64,000 bases of DNA, from positions 1 through 64,000 of the forward strand of contig JABSRP010000015.1 in NCBI GenBank assembly GCA_013215145.1, given 5' to 3'. A model generated the notes under the pieces. The model was not told where the DNA came from, did no database searches, and saw nothing but the letters and a program-made list of their open reading frames with translations. The stretch is from Pseudobacteriovorax sp. GTDB taxonomy: Bacteria; Bdellovibrionota_B; Oligoflexia; Oligoflexales; Oligoflexaceae. Below are positions 26,862 through 35,275 of this stretch, piece after piece. Position 1 is the first letter of the stretch. The number at the start of each line of letters is the position of its first letter. The position numbers and the translations under genes are program-made.

Positions 26862-27539
26862 TTAAGGCTGCCTATTGATTTCAGAGAGGGAAACACTTGC
26901 GTCAAACAGAGAGCTCAATGAGTGGTCGTGGCTCACGAAAAGTATGGTTGCGCCTGCTGACTTCGCTGCTTCAAATAAGCACTCGATAAAGGCTTTTCGG
27001 TTGTCAAAGTCGAGGGAAGATGTTGGTTCATCGGCAATGATGAGTTTTGGTTGTCCCATAAAGCTACGGGCAGCGGCAACGCGCTGCTGTTGTCCGATAC
27101 TCAACGATCCCACTGACTGGTGTTTGAGGTCGCCAATATTTAGTGCATCGAGAAGTTGATCGATCTCTGATGCTGGAGACGAGCTTCGATTTTTTTTGGC
27201 CGGAGACATCGTCAAAGGAAGGAAAATATTCTCTTCCACTGAGAGATAAGGGAGCAAATTAAATTGCTGAAAAATGTACCCCATGTGATCGCCGCGAAAG
27301 CGGTCGCGCTGTGCCGCCTTCATCTGACTTAGGGTTTCCCCAAATATTTCAATGGTCCCGGATTGTGGGGTCAGGATTCCTGCAATAAGACTTAGCAGAG
27401 TCGACTTGCCCGCACCGCTTGGTCCGTGGAGGAAGGTGTGAGTGTTCTTAGCGACGCTAAACTCTTGGATAGTGACGACGGGTTTGCTTGGCTTATAACC
27501 AAAGGCAAGGTCTTTGATCCCAATGGCGGTTTCTGTCAT
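26862..27539 (-). CDS. LolD/MacB-type ABC transporter ATPase
   Basis: A 225-aa ATP-binding subunit: Walker A G-P-S-G-A-G-K-S-T near residues 39-47, Q-loop within I-F-Q-Q-F-N, signature L-S-I-G-Q-Q-Q-R (the second Gly of LSGGQ shifted, as in some LolD members), Walker B L-I-I-A-D-E-P-T-S-S-L-D, and H-loop S-H-D. The E-Q-F/Q-Q-F-N-L-L-P and length match LolD/MacB/FtsE-type subunits. ATG 27539 follows AGAGAG. It is immediately upstream of the His-rich permease, so the two form one transporter. Confidence 0.9.
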   Translation of the reverse strand: MTETAIGIKDLAFGYKPSKPVVTIQEFSVAKNTHTFLHGPSGAGKSTLLSLIAGILTPQSGTIEIFGETLSQMKAAQRDRFRGDHMGYIFQQFNLLPYLSVEENIFLPLTMSPAKKNRSSSPASEIDQLLDALNIGDLKHQSVGSLSIGQQQRVAAARSFMGQPKLIIADEPTSSLDFDNRKAFIECLFEAAKSAGATILFVSHDHSLSSLFDASVSLSEINRQP

Positions 27540-27643
27540 ATCTCTCTCAAAAAAAAATTGCAGTGAGCGCGATCCATGGGCTCTCATGCGGGTTTGGTGA
27601 GCCTAGTTTTGCAAAACTCTCCCCTAAAATCGAGAGTTTTTCG

Positions 27644-29053
27644 TCAATATAGGATTCTGAAAACCACTCTCCGGTTAATTTGGCGTCCTTGGTAGTTACC
27701 GTTGTCGGCGATGGGGCGGAATTCCCCGTACGTCAGAACTTTGATTTTACTGGCATCTAGCTTTTTCACTTTGACTAGATAGTTGCGTATGGTTTGAGCC
27801 CTACGCCTTCCCAGATTAATATTGTAGTCATCGGAGCCAAGTGAGTCGGTATGACCTTCAATGATGACTTTTTGATAGCCGCGCTTTTCCAAATGATCAG
27901 CGAGGGTATCAAGGGCTTCTTTCGCTCCGGCAACGACCTTGTAGTCGGAATCGAAGGCAAAGTTTACATCCCTTAAGACCACGACATCGTCACCGACTCC
28001 CGGGGGCTCTGGTGGATAGTTATCAGGCACGGTGAGTGATTCTGGAATCACAGGTAACGGCGGCGGAGGTAGCTGAGGTTTGCTGCCTGTTTTCTTTTTG
28101 CGCTTTTTGGGCTTTGGTTTTTTCTTAACGGTTAGTTTGACCTTTTTCTTGGTGTAATGGCCTGTAACGTAATTGATGCCTGTATAGGCTCTCCAATCTG
28201 GCGATGCCGTGCCGTGGGACATTTCCGTCGAAGCCCCAAGGTGTATGGCGACGTTTCGATCGTAGTCGTACTTGATTCCGAGGAGGGCTTCGGACGCCGA
28301 AACATCGCGAGACGAACCTGTGTTGGTTTCTTTCACTGGTGATGCGGCAAATACTTCAAAAATCACTTTTGTATCTAGACTTGGCATGTGTTGGCTAATC
28401 GCTCCAGACCAGATGACCTGGTCTTGCAGTGGTTCGATAGGAAAGCTCTCCACCGGGTCACCAGGGTTTCGTTTACGGTATCCGATGTTCACTGCGAATG
28501 CGGTGCGATACAGTAGAATATCCCCTACCAGCTCCAAATTGAGAATAGGGCCAGGATTCGAGCCGGTAAATGGATTATTTTGCGTGAGGTTTTGATTGAT
28601 GGAAGCCACCACTGCCATGCCGCCGTCAGCCTCTCCTAAGAAGCGGTATTTGACGTTGGCGCGAATCTCTGTGACTCCGGTATTTCCAAACTCTCCGCGA
28701 GCCCCCTCGTCTTTAATGTCTTGGTATACAACCGAAGGTATGCTGATGCCCATATCGATGTTGCGGGTTAAACCGAGGCCAAAGTTAAAATCGCTGGCTA
28801 AGACCGAGTCTTGAACGCTGTTTGAGCGGGCAACAGTGGCACCAGACTCATCATAACGGGGCAGTGTGTTAACAGCGTAGTTACCAAAAAGCCCAAGGTT
28901 CGCGATCCCAGGAATGAGTGTTTCCGAGGAGTGGACTGTCACGAAATCGAGACCGTTAGTCGTGGCGTTAAAGATTTGAAGATCGCTACCAGTCACATTG
29001 GCATAAATTGGGCTGTGAATCAAAGCCAAGATGAGCGCTAACTTAAATTTCAC
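27644..29053 (-). CDS. OmpA-family outer-membrane protein
   Basis: A 469-aa exported protein. After a signal peptide (about residues 1-18), residues 20-310 are beta-strand rich with Gly/Asn/aromatic alternation, resembling an outer-membrane barrel. A basic K-K-x-K-P-K-P-K-K-R-K-K-K segment and a Pro-rich linker follow (about 312-360). The C-terminal peptidoglycan-binding OmpA domain (about 365-469) carries F-D-S-D and I-E-G-H-T-D-S-L-G-S and the R-R-A-Q-T motif. The start is GTG 29053, with AGGAGGT ideally placed; the frame upstream to 29134 has no such site. Confidence 0.88.
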   Translation of the reverse strand: MKFKLALILALIHSPIYANVTGSDLQIFNATTNGLDFVTVHSSETLIPGIANLGLFGNYAVNTLPRYDESGATVARSNSVQDSVLASDFNFGLGLTRNIDMGISIPSVVYQDIKDEGARGEFGNTGVTEIRANVKYRFLGEADGGMAVVASINQNLTQNNPFTGSNPGPILNLELVGDILLYRTAFAVNIGYRKRNPGDPVESFPIEPLQDQVIWSGAISQHMPSLDTKVIFEVFAASPVKETNTGSSRDVSASEALLGIKYDYDRNVAIHLGASTEMSHGTASPDWRAYTGINYVTGHYTKKKVKLTVKKKPKPKKRKKKTGSKPQLPPPPLPVIPESLTVPDNYPPEPPGVGDDVVVLRDVNFAFDSDYKVVAGAKEALDTLADHLEKRGYQKVIIEGHTDSLGSDDYNINLGRRRAQTIRNYLVKVKKLDASKIKVLTYGEFRPIADNGNYQGRQINRRVVFRILY

Positions 29054-29285
29054 TGGACCTCCTAAGGTCTGATTTCCGTAAGCCAAGGGTGAGATGCCAA
29101 TCGTCGAAACGCTGCTGCTGGCAGTCAAAATCATGGAAGCAACGGCATGTCACTTTGCAGTTTTGGTGCGTCGATAACTAAGATCGTGAAATATTAAACA
29201 AAATACCTTATCAGTATACCAGAAAACCTTCGCCGAAATGGATGAGGAAAAAATATAGGCACTAAAAAATATTCGTAAGTTTGCC

Positions 29286-29314
29286 TTGACGTTTAGAATC
29301 AGGTACCGTAGAAA
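29286..29314 (+). promoter_or_regulatory. Sigma70-type promoter of tRNA-Lys/tRNA-Glu
   Basis: TTGACG at 29286-29291 and TAGAAA at 29309-29314 are 17 bases apart. The start would fall near 29321, at the leader hairpin. Confidence 0.6.
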
Positions 29315-29321
29315 ATCAAGC

Positions 29322-29338
29322 ACTCCTCAACGAGGAGT
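29322..29338 (+). other. Leader hairpin before tRNA-Lys
   Basis: ACTCCTC (29322-29328) and GAGGAGT (29332-29338) form a perfect 7-bp stem with a three-base loop. It ends six bases before the acceptor stem, as does the similar element at tRNA-Cys. Confidence 0.6.
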
Positions 29339-29344
29339 CATTGG

Positions 29345-29417
29345 GGGCTCTTAGCTCAGTTGGTAGAGCAGCACACTTTTAATGTGCGGGTCGATGGTTC
29401 GAACCCATCAGGGCTCA
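29345..29417 (+). tRNA. tRNA-Lys (UUU)
   Basis: Acceptor GGGCTCT (29345-29351) pairs with AGGGCTC (29410-29416) with two G-U pairs, and the discriminator is A. The D arm is TAGCTCAGTTGGTAGAGC, anticodon loop C-T-T-T-T-A-A with anticodon TTT, and T arm GATGG/CCATC. CCA is not encoded, unlike the two other tRNAs in the window. Confidence 0.96.
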
Positions 29418-29430
29418 CTTTATGTGATAC

Positions 29431-29507
29431 GTCTCCATCGTCTAGTTGGCCTAGGACACCGCCCTTTCACGGCGGCGACGCGGGTTCAAATCCCGCTGGA
29501 GATGCCA
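29431..29507 (+). tRNA. tRNA-Glu (UUC)
   Basis: Acceptor GTCTCCA (29431-29437) pairs with TGGAGAT (29497-29503) with a G-U first pair; the discriminator is G and CCA is encoded (29505-29507). The anticodon loop C-T-T-T-C-A-C gives TTC. It lies 13 bases after tRNA-Lys, so both are one transcript. The CDS on the other strand ends at the next base. Confidence 0.96.
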
Positions 29508-30137
29508 TCATCTTTTCGAAATCGAATAGATGGTGCCGTCTTTTTGCACAAGCTTCGTAATCTGTAAACCTACACCCTTTATCTCCGTTTCAAATTGCCC
29601 AGAGTAAACCCTTCCAGGATCCGATATGATGACCTGCGTCTCTGCAGTCATAAGGCTATTAATCGTTTTGCAAAGTGAAGGAATAACGTCAGGCTCGTAC
29701 AGAAGATCACTGCCAATAATGTAGTCAATATTATGAGTGCTGGTGGTTTCTTGGCGCCAATCCAGTAACTGAAAGTCTATGTTGCGGCAGCCATTCATCT
29801 CAGCATTTTTTTCGACAAACAGCTTGGTTTCTGGGTGATAGTCAGTAGCTAAAACAGACTTGGCTCCTTTAAGGCTGCAAAAAATACTGGGTATGCCCAA
29901 CCCGCAACCCAACTCAATCACGCGTTTTCCGAGTAACTTATATTCTGCCAGGGTTTCCAACAGAGTCTTGGCAGAGGACCAAAGGGTGCCGTAGAGAGGG
30001 ACTAGGTCGTCATCTGTGGCAGATTCGATGGCCTCGGAGACCTGAGTGTCGAAGTCCACAAATGCCATATACTGAATCCTGGTTTCCCCTATCGTAATAT
30101 CGCAGACTTTACTCTGGTTGCGCTTCAAAAGTGTCAT
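29508..30137 (-). CDS. Class I SAM-dependent methyltransferase (METTL/EEF1A-KMT-like, PF10294 type)
   Basis: A 209-aa methyltransferase with motif I V-I-E-L-G-C-G-L-G-I-P-S near residues 93-104, the acidic A-T-D-Y end of strand beta2, and the D-L-L-Y-E-P-D motif near 149-155. The W-S-S-A segment before motif I and the overall plan resemble protein-lysine methyltransferases of the Methyltransf_16 family. The target is unknown. The start overlaps the upstream gene (ATGA), so the two are co-translated. The stop abuts tRNA-Glu on the opposite strand. Confidence 0.82.
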   Translation of the reverse strand: MTLLKRNQSKVCDITIGETRIQYMAFVDFDTQVSEAIESATDDDLVPLYGTLWSSAKTLLETLAEYKLLGKRVIELGCGLGIPSIFCSLKGAKSVLATDYHPETKLFVEKNAEMNGCRNIDFQLLDWRQETTSTHNIDYIIGSDLLYEPDVIPSLCKTINSLMTAETQVIISDPGRVYSGQFETEIKGVGLQITKLVQKDGTIYSISKR

Positions 30138-30904
30138 CCCACGTTTTTGTATAAAACACCGATGACAAGTCTGATGTCTGCGTCGGAATCCGAGGACTCC
30201 TGGGAAATATTATCGTCGAGATCTGCACTGACAGAGCTGTATTCGATCCCAATGGAACCAAAGATTTCTAGGCCGCGCACATCAGCGAAGGTGGGCCAGC
30301 CGTGCCCTATCTCGGCAATGAGGCTTAGGTTACTTACGTCAAAGTTATCTGCCTTGAAAAGTCTATAGGCTCCTTTAAAGTCGATGAACGTATTTTTAGA
30401 CGATCGAAATGGGTGGTTTTGATATCCTCCGGAAAACTGATAAGCATTGGCCTCATCAAAAACTATCAAATCAAAACGATAGTGAAATTTTGCATAGGCA
30501 CTTCTTTTATTGACTCCTCGGAGGTATACACCGATGTCAGAGTCTTCAGGAAAGAACTCAAGTCCAAACCAAGTTTTGTCTCCGATTCCGCCAGGCATAC
30601 GGTATTCCGCCCCGATTCCTAGAAATTCTGATTCGAGCTCGGGAATTTTCAAATAAAACTGAAAGTCTTGTCTGAGATAGTATCGGGCTTCGAGAGTCTC
30701 GATCGTATCTGTCGTGTAGTCAGCATGGGAACCTGTCTGGATCTTACCCACGAATTGATCTGGGCGGGTTCTCGGGTCGTAGGGATCCGTGTAGTTGCCG
30801 TTATTGATAGTGCGAACAAAGTTGCCCGATTTTCCGAGCAATGAGGGGCAAAAAAGAATCCCTATCATCAGTAGCTGAGTTAGATTCATTAACGGTTTCC
30901 TCAT
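30134..30904 (-). CDS. Exported outer-membrane-like protein, unknown
   Basis: A 256-aa protein with a signal peptide (about residues 1-25, M-N-L-T-Q-L-L-M-I-G-I-L-F). The body has alternating hydrophobic strands and aromatic/Gly turns (for example D-F-Q-F-Y-L-K-I-P-E-L-E-S-E-F-L-G-I-G-A-E-Y), as in an outer-membrane barrel. No family is recognised. ATG 30904 follows AGGAG. Two copies of an 8-bp motif lie upstream. Confidence 0.68.
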   Translation of the reverse strand: MRKPLMNLTQLLMIGILFCPSLLGKSGNFVRTINNGNYTDPYDPRTRPDQFVGKIQTGSHADYTTDTIETLEARYYLRQDFQFYLKIPELESEFLGIGAEYRMPGGIGDKTWFGLEFFPEDSDIGVYLRGVNKRSAYAKFHYRFDLIVFDEANAYQFSGGYQNHPFRSSKNTFIDFKGAYRLFKADNFDVSNLSLIAEIGHGWPTFADVRGLEIFGSIGIEYSSVSADLDDNISQESSDSDADIRLVIGVLYKNVG

Positions 30905-30987
30905 GGATCATCTCCTGCTTTGCACTTACGGTCATTAATTTGCCAAAGAAATCTCGAGCTCCGTAAATAAGGGCTCAAGCTATTAGT

Positions 30988-31015
30988 CTAGTCTAAGGAC
31001 TAAACCCCTAGTCTA
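30988..31015. promoter_or_regulatory. Two CTAGTCTA repeats 20 bp apart
   Basis: CTAGTCTA occurs at 30988-30995 and 31008-31015, 20 bases apart centre to centre, about 85-110 bases upstream of the exported-protein gene. A third copy lies upstream of the hemerythrin gene at 31660-31667. The two-turn spacing suggests paired protein contacts, but no known regulator is implied. Confidence 0.4.
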
Positions 31016-31075
31016 GCACCAATGAAAGTCTGTTTCACGATTTTCCATGATTAAGCTTGACGACTAGTGATGAAC

Positions 31076-31594
31076 CTAAGGCGACAAACTAAAGAGATTG
31101 GTTTGACTTTTTCCAGAAGCAATATGTTTGTGTATGGACGTCAATGTCAAACCTCCAGATATTTCTGCCTTTGTTGCAAGAAACAATTGTCCCATGTCTA
31201 CTAACTTTTGCTGGCTGAAAAGTTGACTTAGCACCGGAAAAAGCCTTTCTTCCTCGTCCTTGAAATGGAATCCTATATTTTCAGCAAGCACGTTAGTACG
31301 ATGACGACGCTCTCGTGAGGGCAGGTCTTTTAGGTCAGAAATCAGACTAAAGATCTGACTGTGATCCGAATAGAATGAAGAGATCAAGCATTGGGTCTCT
31401 TTGTTTACATGGGGCAGTTTTGAAATAGATTGATAGAGGACTTTTTCTTCCGCTCTATCATGAATAAAAAAATCCCTAAGAAAACCTTCGACAAAGGATC
31501 TTTGCATGGCCTCCGACCTAAGGCACTGCTCCTTGAGTCTGGAGCTAAACATTTGGTGCTCGTCTACTATGAGATCGAGAATAGTTACCGACAT
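31076..31594 (-). CDS. Hemerythrin-like HHE-domain protein
   Basis: A 172-aa four-helix HHE protein. Candidate di-iron ligands follow the family pattern: D-E-H near residue 13, H-D-R-A-E-E near 50-55, D-H-S near 83-85, and H-F-K-D-E-E-E near 118-124. The protein is soluble with no signal peptide. Related proteins (for example YtfE/RIC-like or oxygen-binding hemerythrins) handle O2, NO or iron-sulfur repair. A GGAGG site precedes the ATG. The nearby promoter repeat CTAGTCTA is shared with the adjacent gene. Confidence 0.83.
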   Translation of the reverse strand: MSVTILDLIVDEHQMFSSRLKEQCLRSEAMQRSFVEGFLRDFFIHDRAEEKVLYQSISKLPHVNKETQCLISSFYSDHSQIFSLISDLKDLPSRERRHRTNVLAENIGFHFKDEEERLFPVLSQLFSQQKLVDMGQLFLATKAEISGGLTLTSIHKHIASGKSQTNLFSLSP

Positions 31595-31659
31595 AAGTAG
31601 CCCTCCTTGGGTCTAAAAACCCAACAAAGTCTCTCTTTATTTATAGCTAATCCTTTGAT

Positions 31660-31667
31660 CTAGTCTA
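31660..31667. promoter_or_regulatory. Third CTAGTCTA copy upstream of the hemerythrin gene
   Basis: CTAGTCTA at 31660-31667, inside CTAGTCTATAG, lies 66 bases before the hemerythrin start. It is identical to the two copies between the hemerythrin and exported-protein genes. Confidence 0.35.
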
Positions 31668-31747
31668 TAGTTTTCGGTGGATTCGTTTTTTTGCCTCGAT
31701 GATACCTGGAGAAGTGACAAAAAAACGCACCTGCCTAAGCTATCGAA

Positions 31748-32641
31748 CTAATAATACCAGGGTACGTCACTGAAGTCTTTTTCTCGTTTTTCGACGAAAG
31801 CGTTTCGTCCTTCCTCGGCTTCTTCCGTGCCATAAGCCAAGCGAGTTGCCTCTCCTGCAAATAATTGTTGCCCTACCATACCGTCATCAATCATGTTGAA
31901 TCCGTACTTTAGCATACGCATAGCGGTGGGGCTTTTTTGATTCATAGTTTTTGCCCAACTGATGGCGACAGTTTCCAAGTCTTTGTGAGGAATTACCTTA
32001 TTGACCATACCCATCTCGAAGGCTTCCTGTGCCGTGTAGTCATGTCCTAAGAAGAATATTTCACGAGCCCTCTTCTGTCCCACTTGTCTTGCCAAATAAG
32101 CAGAACCATAGCCACTGTCAAAGCTGGCCACATCTGGATCAGTCTGTTTGAAAATCGCATGTTCCTGTGAAGCTAAGGTCATATCACACACAACATGAAG
32201 GCTATGCCCGCCACCCACAGCCCATCCTGGTACTATTGCCATAACGATCTTCGGCATAAACCGAATCAGCCTTTGGACTTCCAGAATATGCAGACGACCC
32301 AATTTCGCTTTATCTATTTGATTCTGAGCATCCTGATATTGATAGCCAAATTTGCCTCTGATCCTTTGGTCACCCCCTGCACAAAAAGCCCAACCACCAT
32401 CTTTGGGAGATGGTCCATTGCCGGTAATGAGAACAACGCCGACATCACTGGTTGTGCGCGCGTGTTCGAGGGCGGTATACAACTCGTCCACGGTTTGAGG
32501 GCGGAAAGCATTTCGCACCTCTGGTCGATCAAATGCGATTCTAACGGTTCCGTGTTCCTTGTGACGATGATAGGTGATGTCCTGAAATGCGAAATGAGGT
32601 ACGGCAGACCAGACATTGCTATCAAAAATAGGTGAGACCAT
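31748..32641 (-). CDS. menB: 1,4-dihydroxy-2-naphthoyl-CoA synthase
   Basis: Crotonase-superfamily enzyme that closes the naphthoquinone ring in menaquinone synthesis. The 297-aa protein shows R-P-E-V-R-N-A-F-R-P, the G-G-D-Q-R-I-R-G motif, G-G-G-H-S-L-H near 145-151, and the C-terminal R-N-A-F-V-E-K-R-x-x-D-F-S, all diagnostic of MenB among crotonases. It stands alone, with no other clear men gene besides the weaker MenH-like hydrolase at 3340. It implies a menaquinone pool. GGAAGGAAA precedes the ATG. Confidence 0.95.
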   Translation of the reverse strand: MVSPIFDSNVWSAVPHFAFQDITYHRHKEHGTVRIAFDRPEVRNAFRPQTVDELYTALEHARTTSDVGVVLITGNGPSPKDGGWAFCAGGDQRIRGKFGYQYQDAQNQIDKAKLGRLHILEVQRLIRFMPKIVMAIVPGWAVGGGHSLHVVCDMTLASQEHAIFKQTDPDVASFDSGYGSAYLARQVGQKRAREIFFLGHDYTAQEAFEMGMVNKVIPHKDLETVAISWAKTMNQKSPTAMRMLKYGFNMIDDGMVGQQLFAGEATRLAYGTEEAEEGRNAFVEKREKDFSDVPWYY

Positions 32642-32918
32642 GGGGTGTTTCCTTCCAAATATGATTGGCTCTGAGCAGGTTGAGTTTGGTTTCTAACATC
32701 ATGGTGGTTCTAGTCAAGCTGCGAATTTTTTTCGCCTAAACCGCAGTAAATATTTCACTTTTTTCGCTACTTTCTCATGGATTTGGACTGCTGATAGCCT
32801 AAATCGATCGAAATCAGTCATTTTGAACATTTTTTTGATAAGTCTTCCCTAAAAGTAAGAAACCTATCCGCTTCGGGCTCCGACCATGTTTAAGTAGTCA
32901 AACAGGGAGAATTAACAC

Positions 32919-35216
32919 ATGCTTTTTAAGAAATTTTGGATTGTGCCAATCGCATTAGCGGCAACCTCTTTGAGTTCCTGCGGCGATGGTGACGACGATG
33001 AAAACAACATTCAGCAGGGAATCGGCGCTACCGTCGATTTTAACGACGCCTACGGAGTCTTGGTTTTGGATAACGAATCTGGAACAGGGCTGAGACTGAT
33101 GGAACGGCATAACCAAACGGCCATGTCGCTAAAAGGAGCTCCGGTATTCGAACTAGAGGGTAGTACAGTTCAACTAACCGAGTCTACTGGAGCTAGTATC
33201 CATCCTGGCGAATTCCACTTTCCGGGATCGAAGTCATTTGGCCTTCAAGATTCGGAAGAAAGCTCGGGAATGAAGAAGATTAAATCTGATGGCTCCATTG
33301 AGGAGGCTATCGAATATACGGTTGAAGCTGGGCAAGGCATGCAGCTTCCTGAGATCAGTACGATTGCTGTAGCGCCGACTGGAGAGGTCTATCTACATTT
33401 TCGATACCCGTTTATCTATCGCGATGCTCCCATGGAAGCTAATCCCTGGGACATGGAAAATGGCTACCAATGTCAAATATTTAAAGTGACAGGTGGAGTG
33501 CTTGCGGATCTGCAAACCAGTTCGCCGGACCTTGCTAACTTGGAATGCGTCGATAATCAGCATTTCATTGATGAGTGGAGAACCGGAAGCAACGACGTCT
33601 TTCAGTTTGACCAAACGGGCGCTATCTACTATCCCGGTTCAATTCCCAACAGCAGTAAAATGGTGGTATATAAAGTCCCTCGAGAGGGGGGGACCCCGCA
33701 GGAGATTATTAACGCTCAGATTTGTGTGCAGGATTTTCTTATCACGGATCTAGGAGGAGTTTTTTATACCGGTAACACTTGCCAGGATGGTAACAACCAC
33801 GGTGGTGGCGGAGGGTTTTTCCGTTATGTATCTCCTAACGGAGGTGGCGTGATTGAGATTGCGAGGGACTGGTGGGACTTTATCTTTGACACTAAAGTAA
33901 CGGAAAGCGCCGATGGTAGTACCACCGACGAAGCGGTTTTCTTCGGTCCTGACCCAAGGAACGCATCCTCCGCCTCTTGGGATTCGGCTTGTCTTTTCAA
34001 CTTCGACCCGTCGCAATCAGACCCTCTTACGCGTGTTCAGAATGTCATTACATGTGGCGGAGATATTTGGAGTTGGTTGTGGATGGAGCGTTCGGTGGAC
34101 GAGACAGACTATGGCAGAGGATTGAGGTACGGAAATCCTGAGGCTGATGACCTCGTCAAGCTAGACTCATGGAAACAGGAGTTCCGTAGGCGTTGTCAGT
34201 CAGATGATGAAGTTTTTGCCGGTGGTGGTAGTCAAATCAGCTCGATCGAGCAAGACTCTACTGGTGATATTTTTGTGATCGGAGATATTCGAAAAAAAGT
34301 CGCTGGTAACCTAACCTGCGGCCTCGAAATCCGAGGGCCTCACTGTAAGATTGACGGTATCCCTGTTCTATACTCGACCAATGACTTGAGCGGAGGTAAC
34401 TATGCCCTAGCTGAAACATCTTGTACATCCAATGCAGGTACCTGGGTAGACGACGGCTATTGTACGACTAATACGATCTTAGACGCTAAAAGCTGTGCTG
34501 ACGATGCCGGTAATCCGACTTGGTATCCCCATAGTGTCTGGTATGGAGACGTTACTGGTGATATCTGCACAGCCACAGAAAATGGAAATCGCAGCACTTG
34601 GTGGAGCAGTAATGACAGTTGGACTGATGACACAGATCTAGCTGCAACCTTTATCGTTCAACACTATGGATGCGAGCAAGAGGGTGGGGGCAACAGTGGT
34701 GATTGGACCAACGAGTATAAAGCTCTAGCGAAAGTCGACAGTGCAAAACAAACCTTATCTCTTCTTTCTACAGAAAACGAGCAGGCCATCGATGTTTGGA
34801 TCGTCAATGACCAAGTCTTTTATTCTTCGTTTGATGCTTCTGTGGGTCAATACCTACTCAACCAACTTAAGGCTACTCCAGAGTGTGTTGTGGGTACCAT
34901 CAACCAAGAGAGCAGTTGTACATCTTATACATGGCAAAATCGAAGATGTGTTGACACTAGCTTGACTACCGAAGCGACTTGCTTAGCTGTAGCTGGAAAC
35001 TATTGGTCACCTTATACATCGGAAACAGTCTTGTCTAATTTTGAAGCCTACAACTTGGCTCCAAGCGCTGCTTCCACGGCTGAACTTTGGACTGACGGAC
35101 TGGATTTTTCCAATAACGAGTACCGTTTTGGAACAGTCAATTTGGAAACAAAAGAGCTTAGCTTAAATACCGGTCTTACGGGGACCCTAAAAACTATTGT
35201 GATCCTGTCGGAATAG
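32919..35216 (+). CDS. Large Cys-rich lipoprotein, unknown
   Basis: A 765-aa lipoprotein (lipobox L-S-S-C, Cys21) followed by an acidic D-G-D-D-D-E-N-N segment. Residues about 130-480 contain repeated strand-like blocks with conserved Trp/Gly, possibly a beta-propeller. From about 500 to 720 short Cys motifs recur (S-C-T-S-N-A-G-T-W-V-D-D-G-Y-C, S-C-A-D-D-A-G, S-C-T-S-Y-T-W-Q-N-R-R-C, T-C-L-A-V-A-G-N-Y-W), a type seen in surface lipoproteins of this phylum. No enzymatic motif is visible. AGGGAGA precedes the ATG. Confidence 0.75.
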   Translation: MLFKKFWIVPIALAATSLSSCGDGDDDENNIQQGIGATVDFNDAYGVLVLDNESGTGLRLMERHNQTAMSLKGAPVFELEGSTVQLTESTGASIHPGEFHFPGSKSFGLQDSEESSGMKKIKSDGSIEEAIEYTVEAGQGMQLPEISTIAVAPTGEVYLHFRYPFIYRDAPMEANPWDMENGYQCQIFKVTGGVLADLQTSSPDLANLECVDNQHFIDEWRTGSNDVFQFDQTGAIYYPGSIPNSSKMVVYKVPREGGTPQEIINAQICVQDFLITDLGGVFYTGNTCQDGNNHGGGGGFFRYVSPNGGGVIEIARDWWDFIFDTKVTESADGSTTDEAVFFGPDPRNASSASWDSACLFNFDPSQSDPLTRVQNVITCGGDIWSWLWMERSVDETDYGRGLRYGNPEADDLVKLDSWKQEFRRRCQSDDEVFAGGGSQISSIEQDSTGDIFVIGDIRKKVAGNLTCGLEIRGPHCKIDGIPVLYSTNDLSGGNYALAETSCTSNAGTWVDDGYCTTNTILDAKSCADDAGNPTWYPHSVWYGDVTGDICTATENGNRSTWWSSNDSWTDDTDLAATFIVQHYGCEQEGGGNSGDWTNEYKALAKVDSAKQTLSLLSTENEQAIDVWIVNDQVFYSSFDASVGQYLLNQLKATPECVVGTINQESSCTSYTWQNRRCVDTSLTTEATCLAVAGNYWSPYTSETVLSNFEAYNLAPSAASTAELWTDGLDFSNNEYRFGTVNLETKELSLNTGLTGTLKTIVILSE

Positions 35217-35244
35217 AATCTGATTCTAAAAACCTGTTTGTTAA

Positions 35245-35271
35245 GCGGGTTCGGCGTCATGCCGAACCTGC
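35245..35271. terminator. Hairpin between convergent lipoprotein gene and clpB
   Basis: GCGGGTTCGGC (35245-35255) pairs with GCCGAACCTGC (35261-35271), 11 bp with one G-U and a five-base loop. Neither side has a strong T-run, so termination is plausible but not certain. Confidence 0.45.
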
Positions 35272-35275
35272 AATC

